From positions 2,976,001-3,040,000 of the forward strand of contig NC_014165.1 of NCBI RefSeq assembly GCF_000092645.1: 64,000 nucleotides of DNA, written 5' to 3'. Under the pieces are notes generated by a model that did no database searches, was not told the DNA's origin, and saw nothing but the letters and a program-made list of their open reading frames with translations. A program made the translations under genes and the position numbers. The stretch comes from Thermobispora bispora DSM 43833 (GTDB taxonomy: Bacteria > Actinomycetota > Actinomycetes > Streptosporangiales > Streptosporangiaceae). Shown here piece by piece: positions 33,970-42,460 of this stretch. Numbering within the stretch: position 1 is the first letter of the stretch; the number at the start of each line of letters is the position of its first letter.

Positions 33970-34028
33970 TGCGAAAGCCGCGCGAGAACCCGCGCGGGAA
34001 CCAGCGCGAGACCCGTGCGAGAGCGGCG
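33970..34028. repeat. 12-bp tandem repeats
   Basis: Three clear copies (CGCGAGAACCCG, CGCGGGAACCAG, CGCGAGACCCGT at 33981-34016) plus degenerate flanking ones lie in the gap between the DUF2795 and Vms1-like genes. On the plus strand the unit would encode AREP. No gene is evident. Confidence 0.6.
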
Positions 34029-34134
34029 CGCGGGGGACGCCCCATGGGCGCTGCGAGGGGCCGCGTGCCCGCACCGCGCGCCGGCACGGAGCTCAGCAGG
34101 GACGCGAACCGGGACGCCGTGACCGGAGACAGCA

Positions 34135-35205
34135 GTGAGACTCGACTTCATCCGGCCGCTGTACGACCGCCCGGGGCCGTTCGCCTCGGTCTACCTCGAC
34201 ACCGACCGCACCGCCGCGCCGGTGGTGACCGTCCTGCCGCGGCGCTGGGCCGCGCTCAAGGAACGGCTGATCGCGTCCGGTGCGCCGGCCGCCGTGCTCC
34301 GCCCCATCGAGGAGCACGTGCTGGAGTCGGTGCACGGCTCACCGGGGCTCGCGATCATCGCCGAGGGCGGCGAGATCGTGCTCTGCGAGCCCTTGCCCGT
34401 CCCGCCCCGGCGGGAGACGGCGCGATGGTCGCCGCTCCCCCACGTGATGCCGCTGCTCGCCCAGCGCCGGGAGGAGGTGCCGCACCTCGAGGTGCTCGCC
34501 GACCGCACCGGCGGCGACGTGATCGTCGTGGCCGGGGGACGGCGCCGGGAGCTGCTGATCGAGGAGGCCGCCGAGGGGCGGATCCAGAAGACCGGTGAGG
34601 GCGGCTGGGCGCAGTACAACCTCGAGCGCGAGGTCGAGGAGACCTGGCGGCGCAACGCGGCCGCGGTCGCCGCGGCGGTGGACCGCGAGGCGGCCGCGAT
34701 CGGCGCCGAGCTCATCGTGCTCGCCGGTGATCCCAAGGCCCGGGCCCTGGTGGCCGACCACCTCGGCAAGGAGTCGAAGAAGCGGCTCACCATCGCGGAG
34801 CACGGCAGCCGCGCCCCGGGGGCCGAGCGCTGCCACTTCCGCGCCGAGGTGGAGCGGGCGTGCGCGGAGTGGAACGCCCGGCGCAAGGCCGAGCTGCTCG
34901 AGGCCTACGCGGCCGGGCCGTACGCGACCGGCCTGCAGGAGACGGCGCGGGCGCTGCGGGAGCGGCGGGTGCAGACGGTGCTGCTGCGGGACGAGCCGTC
35001 GTCGACCGCGACCGTCTGGATCGGGCCGGAACCGGACCAGCTCTCCACGGACCGGTCCGAGCTGGTGGTCTGGGGCGTGGCGGACCCGGTGGAGGATCGG
35101 GCCGACGCGGCGCTCGCCCGGGCGATCGCCGCGACCAACGCCGAGCTGTGGTTCGTCGACGAGATCGAGTCACCCGACGGGGTGGCCGCCGTGCTCCGTT
35201 TCTGA
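34135..35205 (+). CDS. Vms1/Rv2629-like eRF1-fold protein
   Basis: A 356-residue protein similar to mycobacterial Rv2629 and the Vms1/baeRF group. It opens LDFIRPLYDRPGPFASVYLDTDR, has the NLEREVEETWRRNAAAVAAAVD helix and ELIVLAGDPKARALVADHL of the eRF1 domain-2-like centre, and ends with VQTVLLRDEPSSTATVWIG and a third domain. Eukaryotic Vms1 frees nascent chains from stalled ribosomes; whether bacterial relatives do so, or act in hibernation or stress, is not settled. The usual catalytic motif is not obvious to me. GTG at 34135 fits the family opening. It runs into the LysR gene, overlapping 36 bp. Confidence 0.8.
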   Translation: MRLDFIRPLYDRPGPFASVYLDTDRTAAPVVTVLPRRWAALKERLIASGAPAAVLRPIEEHVLESVHGSPGLAIIAEGGEIVLCEPLPVPPRRETARWSPLPHVMPLLAQRREEVPHLEVLADRTGGDVIVVAGGRRRELLIEEAAEGRIQKTGEGGWAQYNLEREVEETWRRNAAAVAAAVDREAAAIGAELIVLAGDPKARALVADHLGKESKKRLTIAEHGSRAPGAERCHFRAEVERACAEWNARRKAELLEAYAAGPYATGLQETARALRERRVQTVLLRDEPSSTATVWIGPEPDQLSTDRSELVVWGVADPVEDRADAALARAIAATNAELWFVDEIESPDGVAAVLRF

Positions 35206-36186
35206 CGCCTCCCCCGGCGCCGGGGAGGGGCCCGCCGGGGCATGCGGCGGCGCGGCGGGCGCGAACCGGAGGTGACCGATGTCGCCGGCGAGGTAGCGGG
35301 CCGCGGCGGTGAGCGCCCGGAGCATCGCCGCCACCGACGGCCGCCGGACCGCCGACCTCCGGGTGACCGCGTAGACGCCCCGCTCGATCGGCTCGCCGGG
35401 GAGCCGGCGCACCGCGATCCCGCGCGGGCCGGCGGCGAGGGTGAGCGCGGGCACCGCGGCGATGCCGATGCCCTTCGCCACCAGGCCGAGGATCGTCGCC
35501 AGCCCTTCGAACTCCCAGGCGATCGGCGGGGTGCCGCCGACGGGGGCGAGCAGCCGTTCCACGGCGGCGCGGGAGGGCTCGCCCTCCGGGGTGACCATCC
35601 ACGGTTCGTCCCGCAGGGCGGCGAGGTCCACGGGCACGGCCGGGTCCGCCACGGGGTGGTGGCGGGGGACGACGAGCACCAGCGGATCCCGCAGCAGGGG
35701 GAAGGCGGCCAGGGCGGGCTCCTCGGGCGGCTCCGGCCGCCAGTCGTCGACCACGGCGATGTCCGCCTCGCCCGACTCCACCTCCCGCCGGGCCAGGCCG
35801 GAGCGGCTCTGCCGCAGCCGCAGGGAGAGCTCCCGGTGGCGGCGCAGCAGCCGGGCGAGCGCGGGCGCGAACGCCATGGCCCCGGTGGGGAAGGCGGTGA
35901 CCACCACCCGCCCGGAGGGGGTGCCCGCGTGGGCGGAGAGGTCGGCCTCGGCCGCCTCCACCAGCTCGAGGATCCGCTTGGCGTGCTCGACCAGGCGCCA
36001 CCCGGCGTCGGTCAGCTCGGCGCTGCGCGAGGTCCGGTCGAGCAGCACGGCCCCGGCCTCGCGCTCGAGCGTGGCGAGCTGCTGCGAGACGGCCGACGGG
36101 CTGTACCTGAGGGCCTTGGCCGTGGCGGCGATGCTGCCCCGCCGGGCGAACTCACACAGCAGCGCCAGCCGATGGATGTCAAGCAT
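35170..36186 (-). CDS. LysR-family regulator
   Basis: A 338-residue LysR protein. The N-terminal helix-turn-helix is LALLCEFARRGSIAATAKALRYSPSAVSQQLATLERE; the effector domain starts near residue 90 (GRVVVTAFPTGAMAFAPALA) and includes VAKGIGIAAVPALTLA. A 35-residue Pro/Ala-rich tail lies beyond the domain and overlaps the preceding convergent gene by 36 bp. It is divergent from an aminotransferase gene with a 98-bp shared promoter region, so that gene is its likely target. The inducer is unknown. Confidence 0.93.
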   Translation of the reverse strand: MLDIHRLALLCEFARRGSIAATAKALRYSPSAVSQQLATLEREAGAVLLDRTSRSAELTDAGWRLVEHAKRILELVEAAEADLSAHAGTPSGRVVVTAFPTGAMAFAPALARLLRRHRELSLRLRQSRSGLARREVESGEADIAVVDDWRPEPPEEPALAAFPLLRDPLVLVVPRHHPVADPAVPVDLAALRDEPWMVTPEGEPSRAAVERLLAPVGGTPPIAWEFEGLATILGLVAKGIGIAAVPALTLAAGPRGIAVRRLPGEPIERGVYAVTRRSAVRRPSVAAMLRALTAAARYLAGDIGHLRFAPAAPPHAPAGPSPAPGEASETEHGGHPVG

Positions 36187-36284
36187 CGGTTTTCCTTATT
36201 CTCGGCGTCGAAAAGCCACGCTTGTGCTGATGCTTCCGCGCGCAGCAGCCTAGAACCGGCTCGACCTTAGCCGGAGGAAAAGTC

Positions 36285-37493
36285 ATGGACGTCGCCATAT
36301 CAGCCACCCTTGCCGCGAACGAGGAGGTCGCGCGGAGACGCCGCGCGGGGCAGCGGATCCTCAACCTCGCCTTCGGGGAGGCGGGGCTGCCGGTGCACCC
36401 CGCGCTGCGGGACGCGCTCCACCAGGCCGCGGGGAGCAACGGCTACGGCGAGGTCGCCGGCTCCCGCGCGCTGCGCACGGCCGCGGCGGGCTACTGGACG
36501 CGGCGCGGCATCCTCGCGGACCCCGGCCTGGTCGTGTGCGGGCCCGGGAGCAAGCCCCTGCTGTACGGCATCCTGCTCGCCCTCGGCGGGGACATCGTGC
36601 TGCCCCGGCCGAGCTGGGTCAGCTACGCAGCGCAGGCGGAGCTCGCCGGGGTGCGCCCGATCATGGTCCCTCCGCCTCCCGGCGAGGGAGGGGCGCCCGA
36701 TCCGGGCGGGGTCGAGGCGGCCGTCACCGCGGCCCGGGCGGAGGGCCGGACGGTCCGGTCCCTGCTGCTCACCCTGCCGGACAACCCGACCGGGCGGCTG
36801 GCGCGGCCGGAGACCGTGCGGCGGCTCGCCGAGCTCGCCCGCGAGCTCGACCTGATCATCATCTCCGATGAGATCTACCGCGACCTGGTGCACGACCCCG
36901 CGGCGGCCTTCCTCAGCCCGGCCGAGGTCGCCCCCGAGCGCACCGTGGTCACCACCGGCCTGAGCAAGAGCCTCGCCCTGGGCGGCTGGCGGATCGGGGT
37001 CGCCCGCCTGCCCACGCCCGGCCTGCACCGGCGCCTGGTCGCGGTGGCCAGCGAGATCTGGTCGAGCCCCACGGCGCCCGTGCAGCACGCCGCCGCCTAC
37101 GCCTTCGGAGAGCCGCCCGAGCTGGTCCGCCGGATCGCCGAGAGCCGCCGGCTGCACGGGATCGTGGCGCGGGCGGTCGCCGCGCGGTTCGCGAAGGCGG
37201 GCGCGCGCGTGCCCCCGCCCCAGGGCGGCTTCTACCTCTATCCGGAGATCGACGGCTTCCCCGGCCCGGAGGAGCTCGCCGCGACGCTCCTCGATCGGTA
37301 CGGCATCGCCGTACTGCCGGGAACGGCCTTCGGGGACTCCCCCACCGCCCCGCGGGTGCGGGTGGCGACCAGCCTGCTGTACGGGGAGACGGACGAGCAG
37401 CGCCTGGCCGCGCTCCACGCGGCCGACCCGCTCCGGCTGCCCTGGATCGCGGCCGGCCTGGAGCACCTGGAGGAGGCGCTGGCGCGCCTGTGA
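36285..37493 (+). CDS. PLP aminotransferase, class I/II
   Basis: A 402-residue fold-type I aminotransferase. GYGEVAGSRALRTAAAGYW is the substrate loop, LPDNPTGRLARPE the Asn/Pro motif, IIISDEIYRDLVHD holds the cofactor Asp and Tyr, TGLSKSLALGGWRIG carries the Schiff-base Lys, and RVRVATSLLYG the substrate carboxylate Arg. It resembles aspartate/aromatic aminotransferases. GGAGGAAAA lies upstream of ATG 36285. Control by the divergent LysR protein is likely. The amino donor cannot be named. Confidence 0.92.
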   Translation: MDVAISATLAANEEVARRRRAGQRILNLAFGEAGLPVHPALRDALHQAAGSNGYGEVAGSRALRTAAAGYWTRRGILADPGLVVCGPGSKPLLYGILLALGGDIVLPRPSWVSYAAQAELAGVRPIMVPPPPGEGGAPDPGGVEAAVTAARAEGRTVRSLLLTLPDNPTGRLARPETVRRLAELARELDLIIISDEIYRDLVHDPAAAFLSPAEVAPERTVVTTGLSKSLALGGWRIGVARLPTPGLHRRLVAVASEIWSSPTAPVQHAAAYAFGEPPELVRRIAESRRLHGIVARAVAARFAKAGARVPPPQGGFYLYPEIDGFPGPEELAATLLDRYGIAVLPGTAFGDSPTAPRVRVATSLLYGETDEQRLAALHAADPLRLPWIAAGLEHLEEALARL

Positions 37494-37591
37494 TCCGCGC
37501 CGGTGCGCCTGGCCCCGCCGCGGCCCGCTGATTGAGCAGGATGCTCCCGGGATAGGAGTGAATCGTGGGTCGTAGCGGGGGGAGATTCACG

Positions 37592-38308
37592 ATGCGGTCC
37601 GCGTGGTCACCGGTGAGCCGATCGGCGACCGTCGTCTACACCGCCCTGGCGGCCCTGGTGGTCGCCGTGGCCGGGCTCGCCGTCTTCGAGGAGACGAGGG
37701 GCCACCGGCTCGCCCGGCGGTTCGCCGCGATCGGCGGGGACCCGACCGCGCCCGGGGCGCACCAGCTCCTGGGGGAGGTCACCGTCTTCGCGCTCCTGGT
37801 GATCGCGGTCGCGGTGTCGGCCGCCGGGGCCGGGGCGGCCCTCCTCGCCTGGCTGCGGCGGGTACGGCCCGGCACCCCGGCTGTGGCGCTGGCCGCGGTG
37901 TGGCTGCTGCCGGTGGTGAACCTGGTGGCGCCGCCCTTCCTCATGGACCGGGCCTGGCGCGATGCCGCCGCGGACGGCCGCCCCGGCCACCCTGGGCGAG
38001 CCGGCCGGGCCGGTTGGCTGGTGCTGCTCGGGTGCTGGTGGCTGAGCTGGCTCGCCGCGCTCGCCGTGGTGTTCTTCCGGCCGGCCCGGGTGGACCGGGA
38101 GCTGACCGGGGTGGATCTGACCACCCTGGGCTCGGTCGCGATCGCCGCCGTCCTGTGCGCGGCCGCGGTCCGCGAGATCACCGAGCGGTGCGAGGGCCGC
38201 GTGCCCGGGAGCGGCCGGTGGATCCGCCGGCATGGCGCGGGCGCGGCACCGGCCACGGGCCACGGGCGGTTGGCCGGCCACCGGCGGCCGATGGGCACCG
38301 GCGCCTGA
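37592..38308 (+). CDS. DUF4328-like membrane protein
   Basis: A 238-residue membrane protein with four or five hydrophobic segments (for example TVVYTALAALVVAVAGLAVF, VTVFALLVIAVAVSAAGAGA, WLVLLGCWWLSWLAALAVVF). The central VALAAVWLLPVVNLVAPPFLMDRAW matches the core of DUF4328. The tail after residue 205 is basic and cytosolic. The ATG at 37592 is backed by GGGGGGAG; the GTG at 37565 is less likely. Function is unknown. It converges on dnaE2. Confidence 0.75.
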   Translation: MRSAWSPVSRSATVVYTALAALVVAVAGLAVFEETRGHRLARRFAAIGGDPTAPGAHQLLGEVTVFALLVIAVAVSAAGAGAALLAWLRRVRPGTPAVALAAVWLLPVVNLVAPPFLMDRAWRDAAADGRPGHPGRAGRAGWLVLLGCWWLSWLAALAVVFFRPARVDRELTGVDLTTLGSVAIAAVLCAAAVREITERCEGRVPGSGRWIRRHGAGAAPATGHGRLAGHRRPMGTGA

Positions 38309-38320
38309 GCCGTCCGGCGG

Positions 38321-41300
38321 TCACCACCCCGGCGGCGGGCCGGAGCTCCCCGAGCTGGCGTGCCAGAGCCGGCGCGAGGGCCCGGCCAGGAACGGCCCCT
38401 GCCGGACCCCGGGAGGCGGCCCGATGTCGGAGTAGGGCGAGAGCCGGAACCCGTTCGCGTACTCGATGGGCCGCCCGCGCACGCCCTCGCCGGAGGCGGG
38501 TGTCTCGTTCAGCACGGCGCGGACGGCCTCGATGCCCTGAGTGCGCCACAGCCGGTCGAGGTCGAGCAGGTTCCAGCAGTTCAGCGCGCGCAGCGAGACC
38601 GCGCGCCGCCCGGTCCGCCTGATCACCCCCTTGGCGACCAGCAGCCACGAGCCGAACACCGTGGCCGCCGTGTGCGCCTGCACCGACTCGAAGAACGTCA
38701 GGTCGATCGGGCCGGTGGAGTCGTCGAGCGTGGTGAAGATGATCCGCTGCCCGGAGCGCACCGCCGGGGTCTGGGTGGCCACCTTGGCCCCGGCGACCAC
38801 GACCTCCGCGCCGTTGCGCCGGCTGAGCAGGTCCTTCGCCCAGGTCACGCCGATCGCCTCGAGCAGGTCGCGGTGGAAGCCGATCACATGGCGGGAGACG
38901 TCCATGCCGAGGATCTCGAGCTCGGCCTCGACCGCCTCGGCCTCGGTCATCTCCGGCAGCTCCCCCGGCGTGATCCGCTCGGTGAACCCCATGGGGAGCT
39001 GCCCGGTCGCACCGGCCGAGGCCCGCTCGAGGGCGCCGACCTGCGCGATCAGGTCGCGCCTGGTCAGCCGGCCCGGCCGCCACCGGGGCTCGCCCGGGCG
39101 CAGGCCGTAGATCGAGTCGAAGCCGCCGACCGCCACGATCCGCTCGGCGACCGGGCGCGACGGCCGGGCCCGCTCCCAGAAGTCCGCCAGCGAGGTGTAC
39201 GGCCGGCCGGCGACCATCCGGTCGACCTCGGCCTCGCTCACCCCCTTCACCGCGGAGAACGGCACCCGCACCCCGTACCCGCGGCCGATCGCGGCGATCC
39301 CGTCCCGGCCCTCGGCGGGCGGGCCGGTCCGTTCGACCAGCCAGGTCTTGCCCGAGCGGTTCACGTCGAGGGGCAGGACCTGCACCCCGCACTGCCGGGC
39401 CTCGTCGATGATCGCCCGGTTGGGGTACATGCCGGGTTCGTGGGTGAGCACCCCGGCGAAGAAGGCGGCGGGGTGGTGCCGCTTGAGCCACGCCGACTGG
39501 TAGGTGGGGAGGGCGAACGCGGCGGCGTGCGCCTTGCAGAACCCGAACGCGCCGAACGCGTCGATCGTCCGCCAGACCCGCTCGATCGTCTCCTCGCCGT
39601 ACCCCTTCTTCCGGGCGAGCGGGACGAACCAGGCGCGGACCTCTTCGCGCCCCTCCGGCGTGTCCAGGGCGCGCCGGGCCCTCTCCGCCTCGGACAGCCC
39701 GCACCCGGTCATGATGTCGATGACCCGCAGGACCTGCTCGTGGAAGATGACCACGCCGTGGGTCTCCCGGAGCGCCTCCCGCAGGTCCTCGTGCGGGTAG
39801 CTCGGGGCGCGGAACCCGTGCCGCGCCTCCAGGTAGGGCGTGACCATGTCGGAGTTGACCGGCCCCGGGCGGAAGAGCGAGATGTCCACGATCAGGTCGT
39901 GCATGGTGCGGGGCTCCAGCTTGCCGACGAGCTCCCGCTGCCCGGGCGACTCGATCTGGAAGCAGCCGAGCGTCCGGCCGGCGCAGATCAGATCGAAGGT
40001 CTCCGGGTCGTCCCGGGGGACGGCGTCCAGGTCGATCCTCCGGCCGTCGACCCGCTCGACCTCCCGGACCGCGTACGCGAGCGCGGACTGCATCCGCACG
40101 CCGAGCACGTCGAGCTTGAGCAGCCCCGCGTCCTCCACGTCGTCCTTGTCGAACTGGGACATGGGGAAGCCCAGCATGCTGGGCTCCACCGGCGTGCGGT
40201 CGCGGAGCCCCGAGTTGCCGATCAGCACCCCGCACGGGTGCATCGCGATGTGCCGGGGCAGCCCGTCGAGCCGTTCGGCGATCCGGAACACGGTCTGCAG
40301 CGCCCGGTCGTTCAGCCCGCTGCCGCGCAGCTCGGGCAGGTCGGAGAGCGCGGCGCGGATCTGCCCGGCGCGGATGTGCGGGAAGGCCTTGACGATGACG
40401 TCGATCTCGTGCGGCGGCAGCCCCATGGCCGCCCCGACGTCCCGGATCGCGCTGCGGGCCCGGTAGGTCTCCACCATCGAGACGCAGGCCATCCGGGCCT
40501 CGCCGTACCGGTCGAGGATGGCGCGGTAGCAGTCGAGGCGCCGGGCCGACTCCACGTCGATGTCGATGTCGGGCAGGCCCTTGCGGCCCTCCGAGAGGAA
40601 CCGCTCCATGAGCAGGCCGTGGTCGAGCGGGTTCACCTCGCCGATGCCGATCAGGTAGTTGACCAGGCAGCCCGCGCCCGAGCCGCGGATGGCGCACCGG
40701 ATGCCCATCGAGCGGATCATGTCGGTGATCCCGGCGACCGCGAGGAAGTACCCGGAGAGCCCTTTCCGCTCGATGATCGACAGCTCGGCGGCGAGCCGCC
40801 GCCGCGCCTCGGCCGAGCGGGCCAGGCCCCGCGCGGCCAGCCCCTCCTCGCACCGGTGCCGCAGCCGCCGGACCGGGTCCCCATCGACCTCGGGCAGGTG
40901 GAGCCGGGGCCGCACCGGGTCGAGGAGGGGGACGATCTCGACGGGGTCGAGCACGCACCGCTCCGCGACCCTCCGGGTCTCGGCGAGCAGCCGCCCGGCG
41001 CGGTCGCGGTCGCCGCCGCAGATCCGGAGGGCCACCCAGGCCATCTCGGTGCTGTCCTTCAGGTAGGCGTGCGCGGTCGGGTGGTCGATGTGCCGCGGGT
41101 GGAGGGGCACGCGCTTGCGCGCCGCGTCGAGCACGTTCCCGACCTGGTGGTCGGCCGCGTCCAGGTACCGGACCGTGTTGCTGAGCACCGCGGGGACGCC
41201 CGTCGCGTCGGCCAGCCCGATCATGCGGGCCGCCGTGTTCGCGTCGCGGTGGCCGTAGAGGTCGGCCACCTCGACCACCACGTCCGGCACCGCGGACCGC

Positions 41301-41788
41301 CATGCGTGGAGCAGCGCGGCGGCCTGCCGATCCCGCCGCTCGGCCACCGCCCGGCCGACGTCGGACGCCGGGCCGAGCAGCACCGTCAGCAGGGGCTCGC
41401 CCCCCGGCCCGGCCGCGTGCTCGGCCACCGTCTCCCGGGTGACGTACGGCTCGCCGCGCCGCCGGTGGGCGGCGGTGACCAGCCGGCACAGCGCGGCCCA
41501 GCCGCCGGAGCGGGCGAGCACGACGATCCGCTCCCCGTCCGCGCCGCTCCCCCGGCCCCGCTCCGGCCGCGCCGGGCCGAGCGCGAGATCGACGCCCGCG
41601 ATCGGGGCGATCCCCCGGGCATGGCACGCCCGGACGTGCTTGATCACGCCGTAGAGGCCGTCGCGGTCGGTCAGCGCGAGCATGTCCATGCCGTGCTCGG
41701 CCGCGCGGCGGGCGAGCGCGTCGGGGAACGCCGTGCCGTACCGGAACGAGTAGGCGGACGCGGTGTGGAGATGGGTGAAGGGATTCAT
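38321..41788 (-). CDS. dnaE2: Error-prone DNA polymerase DnaE2
   Basis: A 1155-residue C-family polymerase. The N-terminal PHP domain begins FTHLHTASAYSFRYGTAFP; the catalytic aspartates are in GLPDIDIDVESARR (PDxDxD), with LVNYLIGIGEVNPLDHGLLMERFLS before them, and VIFHEQVLRVI and the OB-fold region follow. Length and lack of a long C-terminus match DnaE2 rather than replicative DnaE1. With ImuA'/ImuB it carries out SOS mutagenesis across lesions. Here it follows the DUF6504 gene by 58 bp in a unit with a LexA box, but imuA' and imuB are not in this window. Confidence 0.96.
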   Translation of the reverse strand: MNPFTHLHTASAYSFRYGTAFPDALARRAAEHGMDMLALTDRDGLYGVIKHVRACHARGIAPIAGVDLALGPARPERGRGSGADGERIVVLARSGGWAALCRLVTAAHRRRGEPYVTRETVAEHAAGPGGEPLLTVLLGPASDVGRAVAERRDRQAAALLHAWRSAVPDVVVEVADLYGHRDANTAARMIGLADATGVPAVLSNTVRYLDAADHQVGNVLDAARKRVPLHPRHIDHPTAHAYLKDSTEMAWVALRICGGDRDRAGRLLAETRRVAERCVLDPVEIVPLLDPVRPRLHLPEVDGDPVRRLRHRCEEGLAARGLARSAEARRRLAAELSIIERKGLSGYFLAVAGITDMIRSMGIRCAIRGSGAGCLVNYLIGIGEVNPLDHGLLMERFLSEGRKGLPDIDIDVESARRLDCYRAILDRYGEARMACVSMVETYRARSAIRDVGAAMGLPPHEIDVIVKAFPHIRAGQIRAALSDLPELRGSGLNDRALQTVFRIAERLDGLPRHIAMHPCGVLIGNSGLRDRTPVEPSMLGFPMSQFDKDDVEDAGLLKLDVLGVRMQSALAYAVREVERVDGRRIDLDAVPRDDPETFDLICAGRTLGCFQIESPGQRELVGKLEPRTMHDLIVDISLFRPGPVNSDMVTPYLEARHGFRAPSYPHEDLREALRETHGVVIFHEQVLRVIDIMTGCGLSEAERARRALDTPEGREEVRAWFVPLARKKGYGEETIERVWRTIDAFGAFGFCKAHAAAFALPTYQSAWLKRHHPAAFFAGVLTHEPGMYPNRAIIDEARQCGVQVLPLDVNRSGKTWLVERTGPPAEGRDGIAAIGRGYGVRVPFSAVKGVSEAEVDRMVAGRPYTSLADFWERARPSRPVAERIVAVGGFDSIYGLRPGEPRWRPGRLTRRDLIAQVGALERASAGATGQLPMGFTERITPGELPEMTEAEAVEAELEILGMDVSRHVIGFHRDLLEAIGVTWAKDLLSRRNGAEVVVAGAKVATQTPAVRSGQRIIFTTLDDSTGPIDLTFFESVQAHTAATVFGSWLLVAKGVIRRTGRRAVSLRALNCWNLLDLDRLWRTQGIEAVRAVLNETPASGEGVRGRPIEYANGFRLSPYSDIGPPPGVRQGPFLAGPSRRLWHASSGSSGPPPGW

Positions 41789-41846
41789 CGGTGACCTCTC
41801 CCCTGCCCCCGATCCGGAGCGGTCGCCATGGCCCGGAGGGCCGCCA

Positions 41847-42113
41847 TCAGTCCCATGCCCTCAGCAGCAGCCATCCACCGCTCGCCGTGTCGAACCTCAG
41901 CTCGTAGATCCCGATGTCCCTGCCGGTGACCGCCTCCACCCGCCAGAACCGCCGCTCGCCGGGATCGGCGTCCGTGGTCCGCCACCACTCCCGGGCGGTC
42001 ACCCAGTGGTCCTGCACCGCCCGGACGAGGTAGAGCCGGTCGCGCCAGACGAACCGGGCCGGGCGCCCCTCCCGGAGCCACACCTCGATCGGGTCGCCGT
42101 AGAGTCTGCTCAT
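41847..42113 (-). CDS. DUF6504 protein upstream of dnaE2
   Basis: An 88-residue protein starting MSRLYGDPIEVWLREGRPARFVW. The rest is beta-rich and Trp-rich (VRAVQDHWVTAREWWRT, ERRFWRVEAVTGRDIGIYELRFD), characteristic of DUF6504. This family is usually coded in the actinobacterial mutasome cassette between imuB and dnaE2, and a role alongside these polymerases is inferred. The ATG at 42113 follows GGGAGCAGGGAAC; a longer frame to 42194 would run through the LexA box. Confidence 0.88.
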   Translation of the reverse strand: MSRLYGDPIEVWLREGRPARFVWRDRLYLVRAVQDHWVTAREWWRTTDADPGERRFWRVEAVTGRDIGIYELRFDTASGGWLLLRAWD

Positions 42114-42186
42114 GTTCCCTGCTCCCTGATGGCATCGATCGCCACCCGGGGGAAGGCGGGCGGACGCGGCAACGATTCGAACGGAT

Positions 42187-42202
42187 TCGAACATACGTTC
42201 CA
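42187..42202 (-). promoter_or_regulatory. LexA (SOS) box of the DUF6504-dnaE2 operon
   Basis: TCGAACATACGTTCCA contains the actinobacterial SOS core GAAC-N4-GTTC with the flanking TCG, 74 bases upstream of the DUF6504 start. A partial GATTCGAACG word precedes it at 42174-42183. This predicts DNA-damage induction of dnaE2. Confidence 0.85.
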
Positions 42203-42460
42203 GTCAAGATCGAACGCAAGTCGGCGCGCCGCTCCCCGGCGGCCGCCTCCTCGCGCAGGCGGTGGCCGGCGAGGAGCACCGGGCGCGGGATCCGCGCCGG
42301 TCTTCACCTTCGACGCCGCCGAGAGGGGGCCGTCGGACGCGCGGCGGTCTCGTAGCGGCTCAGCGGGACCCACCACGGCGGCGTCCGGTCACCACGGGAA
42401 CAATGGGGAGAACCTCGCGGTTGTGGCCGACGGGAAAACGGCCCGTGGACAGGAGAACAA

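Noticed and set aside
38360-41794. 1144-residue plus-strand frame
   Set aside because: It is the antisense shadow of dnaE2, rich in Pro, Gly, His and Asp without domains. High GC keeps such frames open.
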